DNA of 10,216 bases from Clostridia bacterium (GCA_017458865.1 JAFSZW010000568.1:1-10216); one strand, 5' to 3'. Numbered from the stretch's first letter, positions 1 through 6,824 are shown. Notes: generated by a model from the sequence alone, not told the origin. Made by a program: numbers and translations.

Positions 1-170
1 GCCGGCAAAACTGGGATTGAGACAACCGTTTTAGCGGTCACCGAGAGATGTTCCGGAGGGGCACATTCAGACCCCATTTGAAATGGGAGACAGATTTGAA
101 CCGCCTTTCCAAAGGACCGTGTTATCCATGGTCGGTGCGCGGCGGACGCTTAATCGGGGCTGGGAAGTCA
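1..170. other. Left-edge intergenic region, no supported gene
   Basis: I see no gene here that I can support. The stretch follows the degV stop on the minus strand. It is dense in short inverted repeats: ACCG/CGGT around a 6-nt loop (28-41), CCCATTT/AAATGGG around one base (73-87) and CCTTT/AAAGG around CC (114-125). One frame on the plus strand is open from the window edge to a TGA at 79-81, and one on the minus strand is open from an ATG near 83-85 to the edge; both are too short to judge. No clear intrinsic terminator for degV is visible. It could be a structured RNA, a dispersed intergenic repeat or simple spacer. Confidence 0.4.
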
Positions 171-1022
171 TCAGAAGGCTACGACGATACCGCCGTCATA
201 GGCGTACATGGATGAGAGGGCAGAGGTCGGCGTCATGATGATCTCACCAATGGCCGGGCATTTCTGCCAGATCATCTCACGAACATGCTCCGCACGTTCA
301 AGGCAGTTGCAGTAGGAGATGGTCAGACGCTTTGAATGGGCAGCCAGATGGTCGGTCTGCTTGCGGATGGTTTCCACCATCTGCGCGAGCGCGCCCTTGA
401 TGCCGCGTCCTTTTCCGACCATCTTTATCCCGCCGTGGTCATCATCACTCATGACCGGGCGGATGGAAAGGACATTGGCAATGGCGGCGACTGTCTTGGC
501 AATACGCCCGTTTTTGACCAGATTCTCAAGGGAATCAAGGACGAACAGGGTGCGCATGCCCTCAATCTTTTTGTTTACGATGGTGACGATCTCGTCAAAA
601 GAGTGTTTGGATGAGATCAGATCATGAATGAGCATGGCAATCTGGGTTTCACCGGCGCTGGCGCTTTCACTGTCAAAGACATGGATGCGCTTTTGGGGAT
701 TGACCTCAAGGGCCATCTCCCGGCCGAGTACGGCGGAATTATATGAACCTGAGAGACGGCTGGACAGTGTCACGACAAAGCAGTCACCGTCTGATTTCAG
801 CATGTCATTCATGTAAAGCTCAGGGGATGGGCAGGCGGAGCGTGCCGGAAGCGGGGAGGCTTTCATTGCGTCAAGATATGGCACAATATCGACGGTTCCG
901 TTGTCCACATATTCCCTCTGGTCAATGGTTATCGTCAGCGGCGCAACACTCGCATGCATGAGTTCAATCTGTTCAGGCGAGAGATCGCAGCAGCTGTCTA
1001 CCAGAATATGGTATTGTTCCAT
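171..1022 (-). CDS. DegV-family fatty-acid-binding protein
   Basis: 283-aa protein of the DegV (FakB-type) family, cytosolic proteins that bind a single fatty acid; FakB members present exogenous fatty acids to the kinase FakA for incorporation into phospholipid. Seen in the sequence: DSCCDL at residues 9-14, ACPSPE at 63-68, LSSRLSGSYNSA at 86-97, VFDSESASAGE at 115-125, SLENLVKNGRI at 164-174 and IRPVM at 187-191. These follow the family order, and the length is normal. The ATG at 1022 is chosen because GGAGGA lies 8 nt upstream (1031-1036) and the protein then starts directly at the first beta strand (ILVDS); an upstream in-frame ATG at 1100 would overlap the promoter. The C-terminal family motif, usually H-x-GPG, reads Y-A-Y-D-G-G, so ligand contacts may differ. 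No fakA gene lies in the window. It has its own promoter and is probably monocistronic. Confidence 0.9.
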   Translation of the reverse strand: MEQYHILVDSCCDLSPEQIELMHASVAPLTITIDQREYVDNGTVDIVPYLDAMKASPLPARSACPSPELYMNDMLKSDGDCFVVTLSSRLSGSYNSAVLGREMALEVNPQKRIHVFDSESASAGETQIAMLIHDLISSKHSFDEIVTIVNKKIEGMRTLFVLDSLENLVKNGRIAKTVAAIANVLSIRPVMSDDDHGGIKMVGKGRGIKGALAQMVETIRKQTDHLAAHSKRLTISYCNCLERAEHVREMIWQKCPAIGEIIMTPTSALSSMYAYDGGIVVAF

Positions 1023-1030
1023 TAAGAAAA

Positions 1031-1036
1031 TCCTCC
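1031..1036 (-). promoter_or_regulatory. Ribosome binding site of degV-family gene
   Basis: GGAGGA on the minus strand, 8 nt before the ATG at 1022. It decides the start and argues against the longer reading frame that begins at 1100. Confidence 0.85.
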
Positions 1037-1047
1037 AAATATGGATT

Positions 1048-1065
1048 GAATCGGGTTGCCGATTC
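1048..1065 (-). promoter_or_regulatory. Hairpin at predicted 5' end of degV mRNA
   Basis: Perfect 7-bp stem GAATCGG/CCGATTC with a 4-nt loop. With the -10 box at 1072-1077, transcription should start near 1065, so this hairpin would sit at the extreme 5' end of the transcript. Such hairpins are known to protect mRNAs from 5'-end-dependent decay; that role here is inferred. Confidence 0.6.
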
Positions 1066-1071
1066 GACTTA

Positions 1072-1100
1072 AGTATACAGCGGTTATAATGATCTGTCAA
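1072..1100 (-). promoter_or_regulatory. Sigma-70-type promoter of degV-family gene
   Basis: TTGACA (plus-strand coordinates 1095-1100), a 17-nt spacer and TATACT (1072-1077), read on the minus strand. This is a near-consensus housekeeping promoter about 50 nt upstream of the start codon. The -35 box is flanked by two copies of TCATTATAA. Confidence 0.88.
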
Positions 1101-1111
1101 GTTTATAATGA
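1084..1111. repeat. Direct repeat flanking the degV -35 box
   Basis: The 9-mer TTATAATGA (plus strand) occurs at 1084-1092 and again at 1103-1111, offset by 19 bp. The copies lie on either side of the TTGACA box, one inside the promoter spacer. This is a possible operator pair, or plus-strand -10 like elements (each contains TATAAT); no regulator can be named. Confidence 0.5.
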
Positions 1112-1115
1112 CATG

Positions 1116-1136
1116 ATGTAGTTTTCAAAACTACAT
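1116..1136. promoter_or_regulatory. Perfect 21-bp palindrome upstream of degV promoter
   Basis: ATGTAGTTTT at 1116-1125 is mirrored exactly by AAAACTACAT at 1127-1136 around a single central C. It lies about 50 to 70 bp upstream of the predicted degV start of transcription and beyond the terminator of the preceding gene. The one-base centre makes it a poor RNA hairpin but a good DNA site for a dimeric regulator. The cognate protein is unknown. Confidence 0.6.
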
Positions 1137-1174
1137 TTGTAATCAGAGATGCGCCGACCAAAACCGAAGAGACG

Positions 1175-1201
1175 AAAAAGGAGACACCGGGCGGTGTCTC
1201 C
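1175..1201 (-). terminator. Intrinsic terminator of nitroreductase gene
   Basis: Read on the minus strand: a perfect 9-bp stem GGAGACACC/GGTGTCTCC (1180-1188 and 1193-1201) with a 4-nt loop, followed directly by TTTTT (1175-1179). It starts 5 nt after the stop codon of the nitroreductase gene and separates that gene from degV. Confidence 0.93.
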
Positions 1202-1206
1202 ATCAA

Positions 1207-1923
1207 TTATGCCTTCATCATGTAGCCGTCTTCCTGCTTTTTCCAGACGCCGGTATGGCGCTTTGATGCGGCGCCGACAGCTGCGTGCAGCATGCAGATG
1301 CCGCGGTCAATTCCCGCATATTTGGGGATCAGGACGGTACGTTCCAGAATGCTGATGCTGTTGGTATCCACCTCGATCTTCCAAGGCTGCTGGTTGATGG
1401 CGCTGGGTGCCAGACGGGCGTTTTCAACGGCAGTCAGCTGCCAGGGGCCGAGGTTTTTGACCTCATCCTCGCTCTTCTTGCATAACTGCTGAATAGAGCG
1501 GCGTTTCGGGTTGAATGCCGGCAGAGAGGCCTGACCGATAGCGATAACGCAGTGAATCTGTTCGTCGTTTTGCAGATTCACATTTTTGTTCACGATATCG
1601 GCATTGAAGCCGGCGCCGAGCCAGCAGGTGCCAAGGCCCATGGCGGTCGCCTCAAGCACGAGTGCCTCGCCCATGTACCCCTCCATCTCAGGCGGGGTGC
1701 CGTTCTTGGCAACAATTACAGCGTAGACATTGGTGCCCTTGATGACGCTTTTGAGACCGGGGCCGCGGAACATCCGGACGGTAATGCCCTGCCAGGTCAG
1801 TTTCTTGCACAGAACGCCAAGCCGGGAAAGCTGTTCATCCGTCGGATTGCCGGTATATTTCCGGACAGAACTCCTTTTGTGGATTGCATCCTGCCATTCC
1901 GGGGAAATGTTGATTTCGAACAT
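1207..1923 (-). CDS. TM1586-type nitroreductase family flavoprotein
   Basis: 238-aa protein of the nitroreductase superfamily, closest in motif layout to the 'putative TM nitroreductase' (TM1586, PF14512) group. Members bind FMN; their physiological substrates are mostly unknown. Visible are RSSVRKY at residues 17-23 (FMN phosphate contacts), GEALVLEATAMGLGTCWLG at 85-103, IAIGQA at 127-132 and, in the C-terminal half, ENARLAPSAINQQPW at 167-181. The last motif resembles the APSA-NxQPW segment that lies near the N-terminus in classical nitroreductases, consistent with the two-half layout of this group. The ATG at 1923 is chosen because GAGGAG lies 7 nt upstream (1931-1936); longer in-frame starts overlap that site and the promoter. 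It has its own promoter and terminator, hence is likely a single-gene transcript. The specific reaction cannot be assigned. Confidence 0.88.
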   Translation of the reverse strand: MFEINISPEWQDAIHKRSSVRKYTGNPTDEQLSRLGVLCKKLTWQGITVRMFRGPGLKSVIKGTNVYAVIVAKNGTPPEMEGYMGEALVLEATAMGLGTCWLGAGFNADIVNKNVNLQNDEQIHCVIAIGQASLPAFNPKRRSIQQLCKKSEDEVKNLGPWQLTAVENARLAPSAINQQPWKIEVDTNSISILERTVLIPKYAGIDRGICMLHAAVGAASKRHTGVWKKQEDGYMMKA

Positions 1924-1930
1924 GTTTGTA

Positions 1931-1936
1931 CTCCTC
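1931..1936 (-). promoter_or_regulatory. Ribosome binding site of nitroreductase gene
   Basis: GAGGAG on the minus strand, 7 nt before the ATG at 1923. An alternative in-frame ATG overlaps this site, which supports the shorter start. Confidence 0.8.
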
Positions 1937-1955
1937 ATCGTTTGGATCGGGTAAT

Positions 1956-1984
1956 AATCTAGCACGTGCAATCAGTGCTGTCAA
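1956..1984 (-). promoter_or_regulatory. Promoter of nitroreductase gene
   Basis: TTGACA (1979-1984), a 17-nt spacer and TAGATT (1956-1961) on the minus strand, inside the short gap after dnaE. The spacer contains the palindrome GCACGTGC (1962-1969) abutting the -10 box, a position where a bound protein would block polymerase. No terminator for dnaE is visible between the dnaE stop (2020) and this promoter. Confidence 0.8.
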
Positions 1985-2019
1985 TGTTTTTTTGACTGAA
2001 GTCAGAAATGCCGCATTGC

Positions 2020-5000
2020 TCATGCCTTGAGCACGACGCTCTTCTGGCCCAGAATATCGACCAGCGTTGTTCTGAGCGTATCTGTCGGATTGACGCGGAG
2101 ATGCTCCGGCGCTTTCAGAATCTTTTTCGTATTCTGGATGTACAGCATGACGTCCGTGACACCGGGGTAACCGGCAAGCACCGGCTTGATGAATGCAATG
2201 GCGCTTTCGTCCGGGAGGGACAGCCAAAGACGCATCGGGCGGCCATCCGAATCAAGGACAGGCTCGGCGGGCGGCAAAGTCTGCGCTGCCGGCGCGCCGG
2301 CAGGGGCAGCGTCTATTGGCTCTGCCCATCCGTTGGCGCTTGTCTTCGGCGTCAGATCATTCGGCTCATAGGCGGGTGCAGAGGCCATGGATGCCTGTGT
2401 GGCCGGATCCGGCGCGATTGCGCTGCCGAGCTTTGAAACCTCGGCATTTGACATCAGAGGTGCGATTTTGTCCACGTAAATCTTGGGGGATTCATCCTCG
2501 CGCACGGAAAGGGTGCCCTGGATGACGACAGCGGAGTCATCAATCAGCATGGACGAAATGCGTTCAAAGGTCTTGGGGAAGATGATCAGCTCAACGCTGC
2601 CGGTCATGTCCTCAAGCCGCGCAAAGGCCATGAGTGACCCCTTATGCGTTGCTTTCTGACGGACTTCCTCAAGCAGCCCGCCGATGCTGACCGGCGTTGA
2701 GTCCATGGAAACGCCGTGATCCGGCAGATCTTCAAGCTCCGCAATTTTTGCGCTGCTGAACGAGAGCCTTGACAGGGAGGCCGTGTAGTCGCTGAGCGGA
2801 TGGCCGGAGATGTACAGGCCGGTAACGCTCTTCTCGAGTGAGAGCCGCTCGCGGGTCTCGAAATCCGGAATGTCCGGCAGGACGGGCGTCAGATCATCAA
2901 CGGTATTGTCATCAAACAGCGAGATCTGTCCGCTGATGATGCTGCGCCTGTTCTTTGATGCACCGTCCAGTGCGCGCTCATAGACAGCAAACAGCTGCGC
3001 ACGGTTGGCGCCGGTACAGTCAAAGGCACCGGAGAGAATAAGGGATTCCACGGCGCGCTTGTTGACGAGGTCTGAGCTCATGCGGGAGCAGAAATTGTAG
3101 ATGTCCGTATAGGGCCCCGCCAGGCGGCGCTCATTGATGATGGAATCGATCGCGCGCTCCCCGCAGGACTTGATCGCCCCCAGACCGAACCGGATGCCGG
3201 GTTTTCCGTTGGAATCGTCGACGGAGAATGTCCGCTGACTCTTGTTGATGTCCGGCGGAAGGATCGGAATGCCGCTGGAACGGCAGTATTCGAGATATCC
3301 GGCCATTTTGTCGGTCGAGTTTACAACGGAATTCAGAATGGCCGCGAAGAACTGAACCGGATGATGACACTTGAGCCAGCCGGTCTGCACGGCGACGACG
3401 CCGTAGGCAGCCGCGTGCGACTTGTTGAAAGCGTAGGATGCGAAGGCGGTCATCTCATCAAAGAGCTTTGAGGCGACCTCCTCCGATACGCCGTTGCGCA
3501 GGCAGCCGGGGACGATGACCTCGCCATTTTCGACCAGACCGTTGATGAAGATATCCCGTTCCTTGGCCATGACATCGTGCTTCTTCTTGGCCATCGCCCG
3601 GCGTACGAGGTCGCTGCGTCCGTAGGAATAGCCGGCGAGATCGCGAACGATCTGCATGACCTGCTCCTGGTAGATGATGCAGCCATAGGTAACGGAAAGA
3701 ATGGGCTCAAGGCGCTTGTGCAGGTAGACGATCTTATCGGGTTCCTTGCGGTTGTTGATGTATGTTGGAATGGACTCCATGGGGCCGGGACGGTACAGCG
3801 AAATGGCGGCGATGATGTCCTCAAAGTTCTGGGGACGCATGTTTGACAGGAACGAGCGCATACCCGCGGATTCGAGCTGGAAGACGCCGTCTGTTTCGCC
3901 GTTTGAGATCATCTCATACACTGCGGGATCATCCATGGGAATGTCGAGGCTGTTCATGTTGATGCCATTCTCTTTAAGGAGCGCCAGGGCATCCCTGATG
4001 ACGGTGAGGGTCCTGAGGCCGAGGAAGTCCACCTTGAGCAGGCCGAGCTTCTCTATGGTGCCCATTGGGTACTGGGAGGTGATGACATCATCATTCCGCT
4101 GAAGCGGAATGTACTGAGTGAGCGGTTTATCGGTAATGAGAACACCGGCCGCGTGCGTGGAGGTATGACGGGGAAGACCTTCCAGCTTTTTCGACATGTC
4201 CATCAGGCGGCGGACGCGACTGTCCTCGTTGTACATCCGCTTGAGATCGGGCGAGACATCTAGCGCCCGATCGAGCGTCATGCCGAGTTCATAGGGGATG
4301 AGCTTGGTCAGCGCGTTGACCTCATTGAACGGGTAGCCAAGCACGCGGCCGACATCCCGCACGACGGCGCGGGCAGCCATGGTTCCGAATGTGATGATCT
4401 GGCTGACATGGTCAGTTCCGTATTTCTGGCCGACGTAGTCGATGACTTCCTGCCGGCGTTCATAGCAGAAATCGACGTCGATATCCGGCATGGACACGCG
4501 CTCAGGATTCAGAAAGCGTTCAAAGAGAAGGCTGTACTTGAGCGGGTCCAGCTGGGTAATGGACAGGCAGTAGGCGACAATGGAACCTGCGCCGGAGCCG
4601 CGCCCGGGGCCTACGACGATGCCGCGCGTCCGGGCGTAATGGATGAAGTCCCAGACGATGAGGAAATAGTCGACATAGCCCATTCTTGAGATGACGGAGA
4701 GCTCATAATCAAGGCGTGTCCGGGCTTCCTCCGTGACCGGCTGATAGCGCTGATTAAGCCCTTCCTCACACAGACGCCGCAGCATTTCCTCACTGGATTC
4801 GCCGTTTTCTGTCGGGAATCTGGGGAGCTTTGTCTCGCCAAAGGTGAACGAGACGTGGCAGCGTTTGGCGATTTCCTCGGTGCGCTCTATGGCATCCCCA
4901 AGTTCCGGGAAAATGGTGCGCATCTCGGCCTCGCTCTTGATGTAGAGCTGGTCAGTTTCCATGCGCATGCGATTATCATCGTCAAGATTCTTGCCGGTCT

Positions 5001-5670
5001 GGATGCACATGAGCACTTCCTGTGCCTCTGCGTCATCCCGCGTCAGGTAATGGCAGTCATTGGTGACAATGAGCGGAATATCCGTCTCCCTGGCGAGGCT
5101 GATCAGAAGCGGCAGAACCCGTTTCTGATCCGGCAGGCCGTGATCCATGAGCTCGATGAAGTAATTGCCTTTCCCGAAAATCTCCTCCATCTCTTTCGCG
5201 TGACTGACGGCATCCGTATACCGCCCGTCAAGCAGCAGCTGGTCTACCCTGCCGGAAAGACAGGCAGATGACGCGATAAGCCCCTCATGGTACTTCCTGA
5301 GGGCATCCAGATCGACTCTCGGCCTGTAGTAATAGCCCCGGATAAAGCTCTCACTGACCAGCTTGATGAGGTTCTGATATCCCTGCTGGTTTTCGCACAG
5401 GACGATGAGGTGGGAGGTCGCACGGGGACCGTTCTGTGCTGTCTTGTCATCCATGTTGGGGCAGAGGTACAGCTCACATCCGATGACCGGATGGATGCCG
5501 CGCTTTTCTGCCTCGGTATAGAAGTCGATGACGCCGTACAGCGCTCCATGGTCCGTAATGGCGCACGCGTCCATTCCGAGCGCCTGCACCCGGTCCAGCA
5601 TGGCACCGATGCGGTTGGCGCCATCCAGCAGACTGTATTCGCTGTGCATATGCAAATGAGCAAAAGCCAT
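2020..5670 (-). CDS. dnaE: DNA polymerase III subunit alpha (DnaE)
   Basis: 1216-aa replicative polymerase of the DnaE1 type. The PHP domain (about 1-270) has the metal-ligand series HLHMH (5-9), TDHG (39-42), GCELY (64-68) and NDCHYL (204-209). The polymerase core (about 280-760) has GPGRGSGAGS (354-363), catalytic acidic residues in PDIDVDF (395-401), KVDFLGL with Asp548, YQEQVMQI (667-674), RRAMAKKK (690-697) and FNKSHAAAYG (748-757). The helix-hairpin-helix region is followed by a beta-clamp-binding motif, QISLF, at 915-919. An OB-fold domain spans roughly 993-1070. An Ala/Pro-rich linker (about 1075-1140) leads to a short C-terminal domain (about 1145-1216). It lacks the N-terminal exonuclease domain of PolC. 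The start at 5670 has AGGAGG 6 nt upstream. It has its own promoter. Confidence 0.97.
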   Translation of the reverse strand: MAFAHLHMHSEYSLLDGANRIGAMLDRVQALGMDACAITDHGALYGVIDFYTEAEKRGIHPVIGCELYLCPNMDDKTAQNGPRATSHLIVLCENQQGYQNLIKLVSESFIRGYYYRPRVDLDALRKYHEGLIASSACLSGRVDQLLLDGRYTDAVSHAKEMEEIFGKGNYFIELMDHGLPDQKRVLPLLISLARETDIPLIVTNDCHYLTRDDAEAQEVLMCIQTGKNLDDDNRMRMETDQLYIKSEAEMRTIFPELGDAIERTEEIAKRCHVSFTFGETKLPRFPTENGESSEEMLRRLCEEGLNQRYQPVTEEARTRLDYELSVISRMGYVDYFLIVWDFIHYARTRGIVVGPGRGSGAGSIVAYCLSITQLDPLKYSLLFERFLNPERVSMPDIDVDFCYERRQEVIDYVGQKYGTDHVSQIITFGTMAARAVVRDVGRVLGYPFNEVNALTKLIPYELGMTLDRALDVSPDLKRMYNEDSRVRRLMDMSKKLEGLPRHTSTHAAGVLITDKPLTQYIPLQRNDDVITSQYPMGTIEKLGLLKVDFLGLRTLTVIRDALALLKENGINMNSLDIPMDDPAVYEMISNGETDGVFQLESAGMRSFLSNMRPQNFEDIIAAISLYRPGPMESIPTYINNRKEPDKIVYLHKRLEPILSVTYGCIIYQEQVMQIVRDLAGYSYGRSDLVRRAMAKKKHDVMAKERDIFINGLVENGEVIVPGCLRNGVSEEVASKLFDEMTAFASYAFNKSHAAAYGVVAVQTGWLKCHHPVQFFAAILNSVVNSTDKMAGYLEYCRSSGIPILPPDINKSQRTFSVDDSNGKPGIRFGLGAIKSCGERAIDSIINERRLAGPYTDIYNFCSRMSSDLVNKRAVESLILSGAFDCTGANRAQLFAVYERALDGASKNRRSIISGQISLFDDNTVDDLTPVLPDIPDFETRERLSLEKSVTGLYISGHPLSDYTASLSRLSFSSAKIAELEDLPDHGVSMDSTPVSIGGLLEEVRQKATHKGSLMAFARLEDMTGSVELIIFPKTFERISSMLIDDSAVVIQGTLSVREDESPKIYVDKIAPLMSNAEVSKLGSAIAPDPATQASMASAPAYEPNDLTPKTSANGWAEPIDAAPAGAPAAQTLPPAEPVLDSDGRPMRLWLSLPDESAIAFIKPVLAGYPGVTDVMLYIQNTKKILKAPEHLRVNPTDTLRTTLVDILGQKSVVLKA

Positions 5671-5676
5671 TTTGTT

Positions 5677-5682
5677 CCTCCT
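5677..5682 (-). promoter_or_regulatory. Ribosome binding site of dnaE
   Basis: AGGAGG on the minus strand, 6 nt before the ATG at 5670. It fixes the start immediately before the PHP motif HLHMH. Confidence 0.85.
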
Positions 5683-5717
5683 GGTTTACGGGAAATGGTC
5701 TCCGGATGTCTGTGACG

Positions 5718-5730
5718 GGCATAAAATGCC
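5718..5730 (-). promoter_or_regulatory. Small hairpin in dnaE leader
   Basis: GGCAT/ATGCC with a 3-nt loop, in the untranslated leader about 35 nt before the dnaE ribosome binding site. It is short and may be incidental; there is no T-tract, so it is not a terminator. Confidence 0.3.
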
Positions 5731-5788
5731 GGATAAGACACGCAGATGCGGCTATAAGGGAGCAAAGTCAAAAACCTGCATGCCTGAC

Positions 5789-5817
5789 AGTTTAGCCCCC
5801 GCGATTCCATGTGTCAA
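5789..5817 (-). promoter_or_regulatory. Promoter of dnaE
   Basis: TTGACA (5812-5817), a 17-nt spacer and TAAACT (5789-5794), read on the minus strand. The -35 box starts 6 nt after the stop codon of the NA37 gene. The predicted start of transcription near 5782 gives a leader of roughly 110 nt. The -10 box is a 4/6 match, so strength is probably moderate. There is no terminator between the upstream gene and this promoter, so some dnaE mRNA may also come from read-through. Confidence 0.75.
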
Positions 5818-5823
5818 CGTTTG

Positions 5824-6810
5824 TCAGCGGGTGCGGATCTTCTGGACATGGCGGATGGTGATCGAATGAGTGCCGTCCGGGTGATCCGTAATTTCGAAGG
5901 CAGATGCGTCCTGAGCGACTGAAAGGGGCAGGGAAATCGTAATGCCGTTATCCGTTGAGATGGTCATCTTGTCAAGGGACGGGAGCATCTGGGGTTTTGG
6001 AACGGGGGTGATTTCCTGGATGCCATACTCGGTCATCTGCTGGGTGAAGATTTCGCCCTGGTCCGGCGCATCCGGGAACAGGGCCTCGCTGATGATGCCG
6101 ATGTCTATTGCGCCGGATTCCTCAATACTGGTGCTCAGTGCCTGCTTGACCAGGGTGGTCTGCTCCTCGGGCGGCATCTCGGGCGCAACCGCCTTGACGG
6201 TATGCTCAACGGCCTTGACGACCTCCTTGACCGTTTTCTTTTCCTCAAAGGTATAAAGCAGGTCGCGGAACAGGCGTTTCTTTTCGCCGCTGCTCTGGAC
6301 GGGCGTATCATGGATATAGCAGAGAGAGTCTGACTTGCGCAGGACCATGCCGGGCACGCTGGCGCTGCTCTGAGGCAGGTGGTAGGTGCCAACAAGCTCT
6401 GCACGGGTCCCCTGATCGTCCTTTGAAAAGGTGTGCGCCGGCGCGACGCGGTAGGGGAGCATGAGGACGGCAAGATAATCAGATGACTCATCCCGTGCGT
6501 GAAGGAAGAGAATATCGCAGTTGGATAGCTCTATTGATTTGCTGCGCATGCACTCAAGGAAATAGGCCTGCATGCTGGCGAGCAGCTCCTCATCCGGAAT
6601 GGCCCCGGGATCGCCGAGGCCGTAGTTGCCCTCGGAGCCGAGGGACGGAATGAATTTGGCCTGAGCGGTATCCTGCGAGTCCATGAGCCGCTGCAGGAGG
6701 GAACTGAGGTATTCGTGCTCATCCCCGCTCATGAGGGTCATGGTGTCCTGGGGGAGCGGGGAGAGGGGGCTGTCATCTATGATGAGCAGGAGTCGGCCGG
6801 TTATTGTCAT
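5824..6810 (-). CDS. Nucleoid-associated protein, NA37/YejK family
   Basis: 328-aa protein that I assign to the 37-kDa nucleoid-associated protein family (PF04245, E. coli YejK/NdpA). These proteins associate with the nucleoid; the molecular role is poorly defined. Supporting features: an alpha/beta N-terminal half with SNCDILFLHARDESSDYLAVLMLPY at residues 96-120; a charged helical region EKKTVKEVVKAVEHTVKAVA at 190-209; ISEALFP at 240-246; and the typical C-terminal end in which TDNGITISLP (286-295) is followed by DHPDGTHSITIRHVQKI (309-325). The ATG at 6810 is preferred: GAGGTG lies 4 nt upstream (6815-6820), whereas the GTG 12 nt further upstream overlaps that site. It sits just past a terminator-like hairpin, with no promoter visible in between. 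Its stop is almost joined to the dnaE promoter. Confidence 0.8.
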   Translation of the reverse strand: MTITGRLLLIIDDSPLSPLPQDTMTLMSGDEHEYLSSLLQRLMDSQDTAQAKFIPSLGSEGNYGLGDPGAIPDEELLASMQAYFLECMRSKSIELSNCDILFLHARDESSDYLAVLMLPYRVAPAHTFSKDDQGTRAELVGTYHLPQSSASVPGMVLRKSDSLCYIHDTPVQSSGEKKRLFRDLLYTFEEKKTVKEVVKAVEHTVKAVAPEMPPEEQTTLVKQALSTSIEESGAIDIGIISEALFPDAPDQGEIFTQQMTEYGIQEITPVPKPQMLPSLDKMTISTDNGITISLPLSVAQDASAFEITDHPDGTHSITIRHVQKIRTR

Positions 6811-6814
6811 AATG

Positions 6815-6820
6815 CACCTC
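6815..6820 (-). promoter_or_regulatory. Ribosome binding site of NA37 gene
   Basis: GAGGTG on the minus strand, 4 nt before the ATG at 6810. Spacing is a little short. It excludes the upstream in-frame GTG at 6820-6822, which overlaps it. Confidence 0.6.
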
Positions 6821-6824
6821 ACAG

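Noticed and set aside
70..120. tRNA-like signals on the minus strand: CCCATTTCAAATGGG resembling a UCA anticodon arm (tRNA-Sec), and GGTTCAAATC resembling a T arm.
   Set aside because: No matching acceptor stem, D arm or long variable arm can be built in either direction, and the two signals overlap in the wrong order for a tRNA.
1023..1100. Longer degV-family start at 1100 (309 aa).
   Set aside because: The extra 26 residues would be encoded within the promoter and 5' hairpin, have no ribosome binding site and lack family similarity; GGAGGA fits the ATG at 1022.
1924..1971. Longer nitroreductase starts at 1971 and 1938.
   Set aside because: They overlap the promoter -10 region or the ribosome binding site; the ATG at 1923 has a well spaced GAGGAG.
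1985..2010. TGACT-TC-AGTCA next to an A7 run as a terminator for dnaE.
   Set aside because: On the transcribed (minus) strand the run is A, not T, and the loop would be only 2 nt, so it is not an intrinsic terminator in that direction.
5755..5784. A 9-codon open frame starting with ATG in the dnaE leader as a regulatory leader peptide.
   Set aside because: No credible ribosome binding site and no runs of a single amino acid codon; chance occurrence is likely.
6811..6822. GTG start of the NA37 gene at 6822.
   Set aside because: It overlaps the GAGGTG ribosome binding site that serves the ATG at 6810.
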